This document shows positions 63,777 to 64,000 of a DNA stretch of 64,000 nt, one piece after another. This DNA comes from Brachypodium distachyon (Eukaryota; Streptophyta; Magnoliopsida; Poales; Poaceae): NCBI RefSeq assembly GCF_000005505.3, contig NC_016134.3:5890001-5954000 (forward strand). The letters run 5' to 3'. The notes beneath the pieces are model-generated. The model did not search any database, was not told where the DNA came from, and worked only from the letters and a program-made list of their open reading frames with translations. The stretch's first letter is position 1. Each line of letters begins with the position of its first letter. The translations under genes and the position numbers were made by a program.

Positions 63777-64000
63777 TGACCCCGGGTAGGGTCATGGCGA
63801 CACAACTCTAGCCGAGATGACGCAGGCAAAGCCGGCATAGCTATGTATACTGGCAAGGCTATCTTGTCTTATGAGTTTGCAGAATAAGGATGAGCACGTT
63901 GGTCTCGACAGTAGCCGAGATCCCTGAACGGTCTTATCCTGACCACGCGGTGCAAAGTAAAGCAACGTCATCATCATTCCAGGAAAAGCGGTCAGCGCCT
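63777..64000 (+). repeat. 3' LTR, partial, cut by the window edge
   Basis: TGACCCCGGGTAGGGTCATG onwards aligns with 51507-51779 of the 5' LTR, lacking about 48 bases present there. About 180 bases of LTR should lie beyond the window. The LTR might begin earlier, at TGTCGTACCCCGACATC (63714). Confidence 0.8.

Larger units (their letters stand above)
51498..63999 (+). mobile_element. Ty3/gypsy retrotransposon of the Tat type, decayed
   Basis: Order: 5' LTR, PBS, gag, protease, reverse transcriptase, RNase H, integrase, spacer, long antisense gene, start of 3' LTR. Protease-RT-RH-IN order marks Ty3/gypsy. An extra antisense gene between integrase and 3' LTR is a trait of Tat-lineage elements of grasses (as in RIRE2- and Grande-type elements). 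Coding regions carry many stop codons and shifts, and the LTRs have diverged, so it is an old, inactive copy. It runs past the right edge. Confidence 0.9.

Overview
The window is nuclear DNA of a flowering plant, most likely a grass (Poaceae). Evidence: genes with GT-AG introns, GC-rich first exons beside AT-rich introns, many MITEs with a CTCCCTCC-type terminus, CACTA, MULE, Tourist, hAT and Helitron elements, and a Ty3/gypsy element of the Tat type with an antisense gene. I see no CRISPR array, operon, rRNA or tRNA gene. The species is not determined. From memory, the RAD51 - proteasome alpha5 - GIF cluster matches rice chromosome 11 (and its chromosome 12 duplicate).

Layout. 0.3-6.3 kb: a CC-NBS-LRR immune receptor gene (+) with one 2.9-kb intron filled with MITEs. 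7.7-11.6 kb: translation factor eIF2B alpha (+, 5 exons). 13.0-16.2 kb: recombinase RAD51 (-, 9 exons, one apparent GC-AG intron), convergent with eIF2B alpha. 16.5-18.2 kb: a large foldback element with captured gene fragments. 18.6-22.0 kb: 20S proteasome alpha5 (+, 9 exons), divergent from RAD51. 23.7-24.1 kb and 29.4-29.8 kb: two tandem copies of a small secreted TPD1-like six-cysteine protein (-). Between them lie a 1.7-kb CACTA element and a broken 3' fragment of the proteasome gene. The fragment and the second TPD1-like copy look like parts of one tandem segmental duplication. 30.2-31.7 kb: a MULE nested in a Tourist-like element. 32.7-38.7 kb: a GRF-interacting factor co-activator (+, 4 exons).

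38.7-51.5 kb holds no gene I can support. It contains MITEs, a long AC microsatellite, a hAT-type MITE and what look like two head-to-tail Helitrons, the second carrying exon-like pieces. 51.5-64.0 kb: a decayed Tat-lineage Ty3/gypsy retrotransposon with 5' LTR, PBS, gag and pol riddled with stop codons, a long spliced antisense gene of the 'putative gypsy type transposon' family, and the start of the 3' LTR cut by the window edge.

The host genes are housekeeping (translation initiation, homologous recombination, protein degradation), developmental (GIF, TPD1-like) and immune (NLR). They do not form a pathway. The notable features are structural: duplication, element nesting, gene-fragment capture and small departures from consensus in otherwise ordinary genes. 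I found no convincing evidence of a wholly new biological system.
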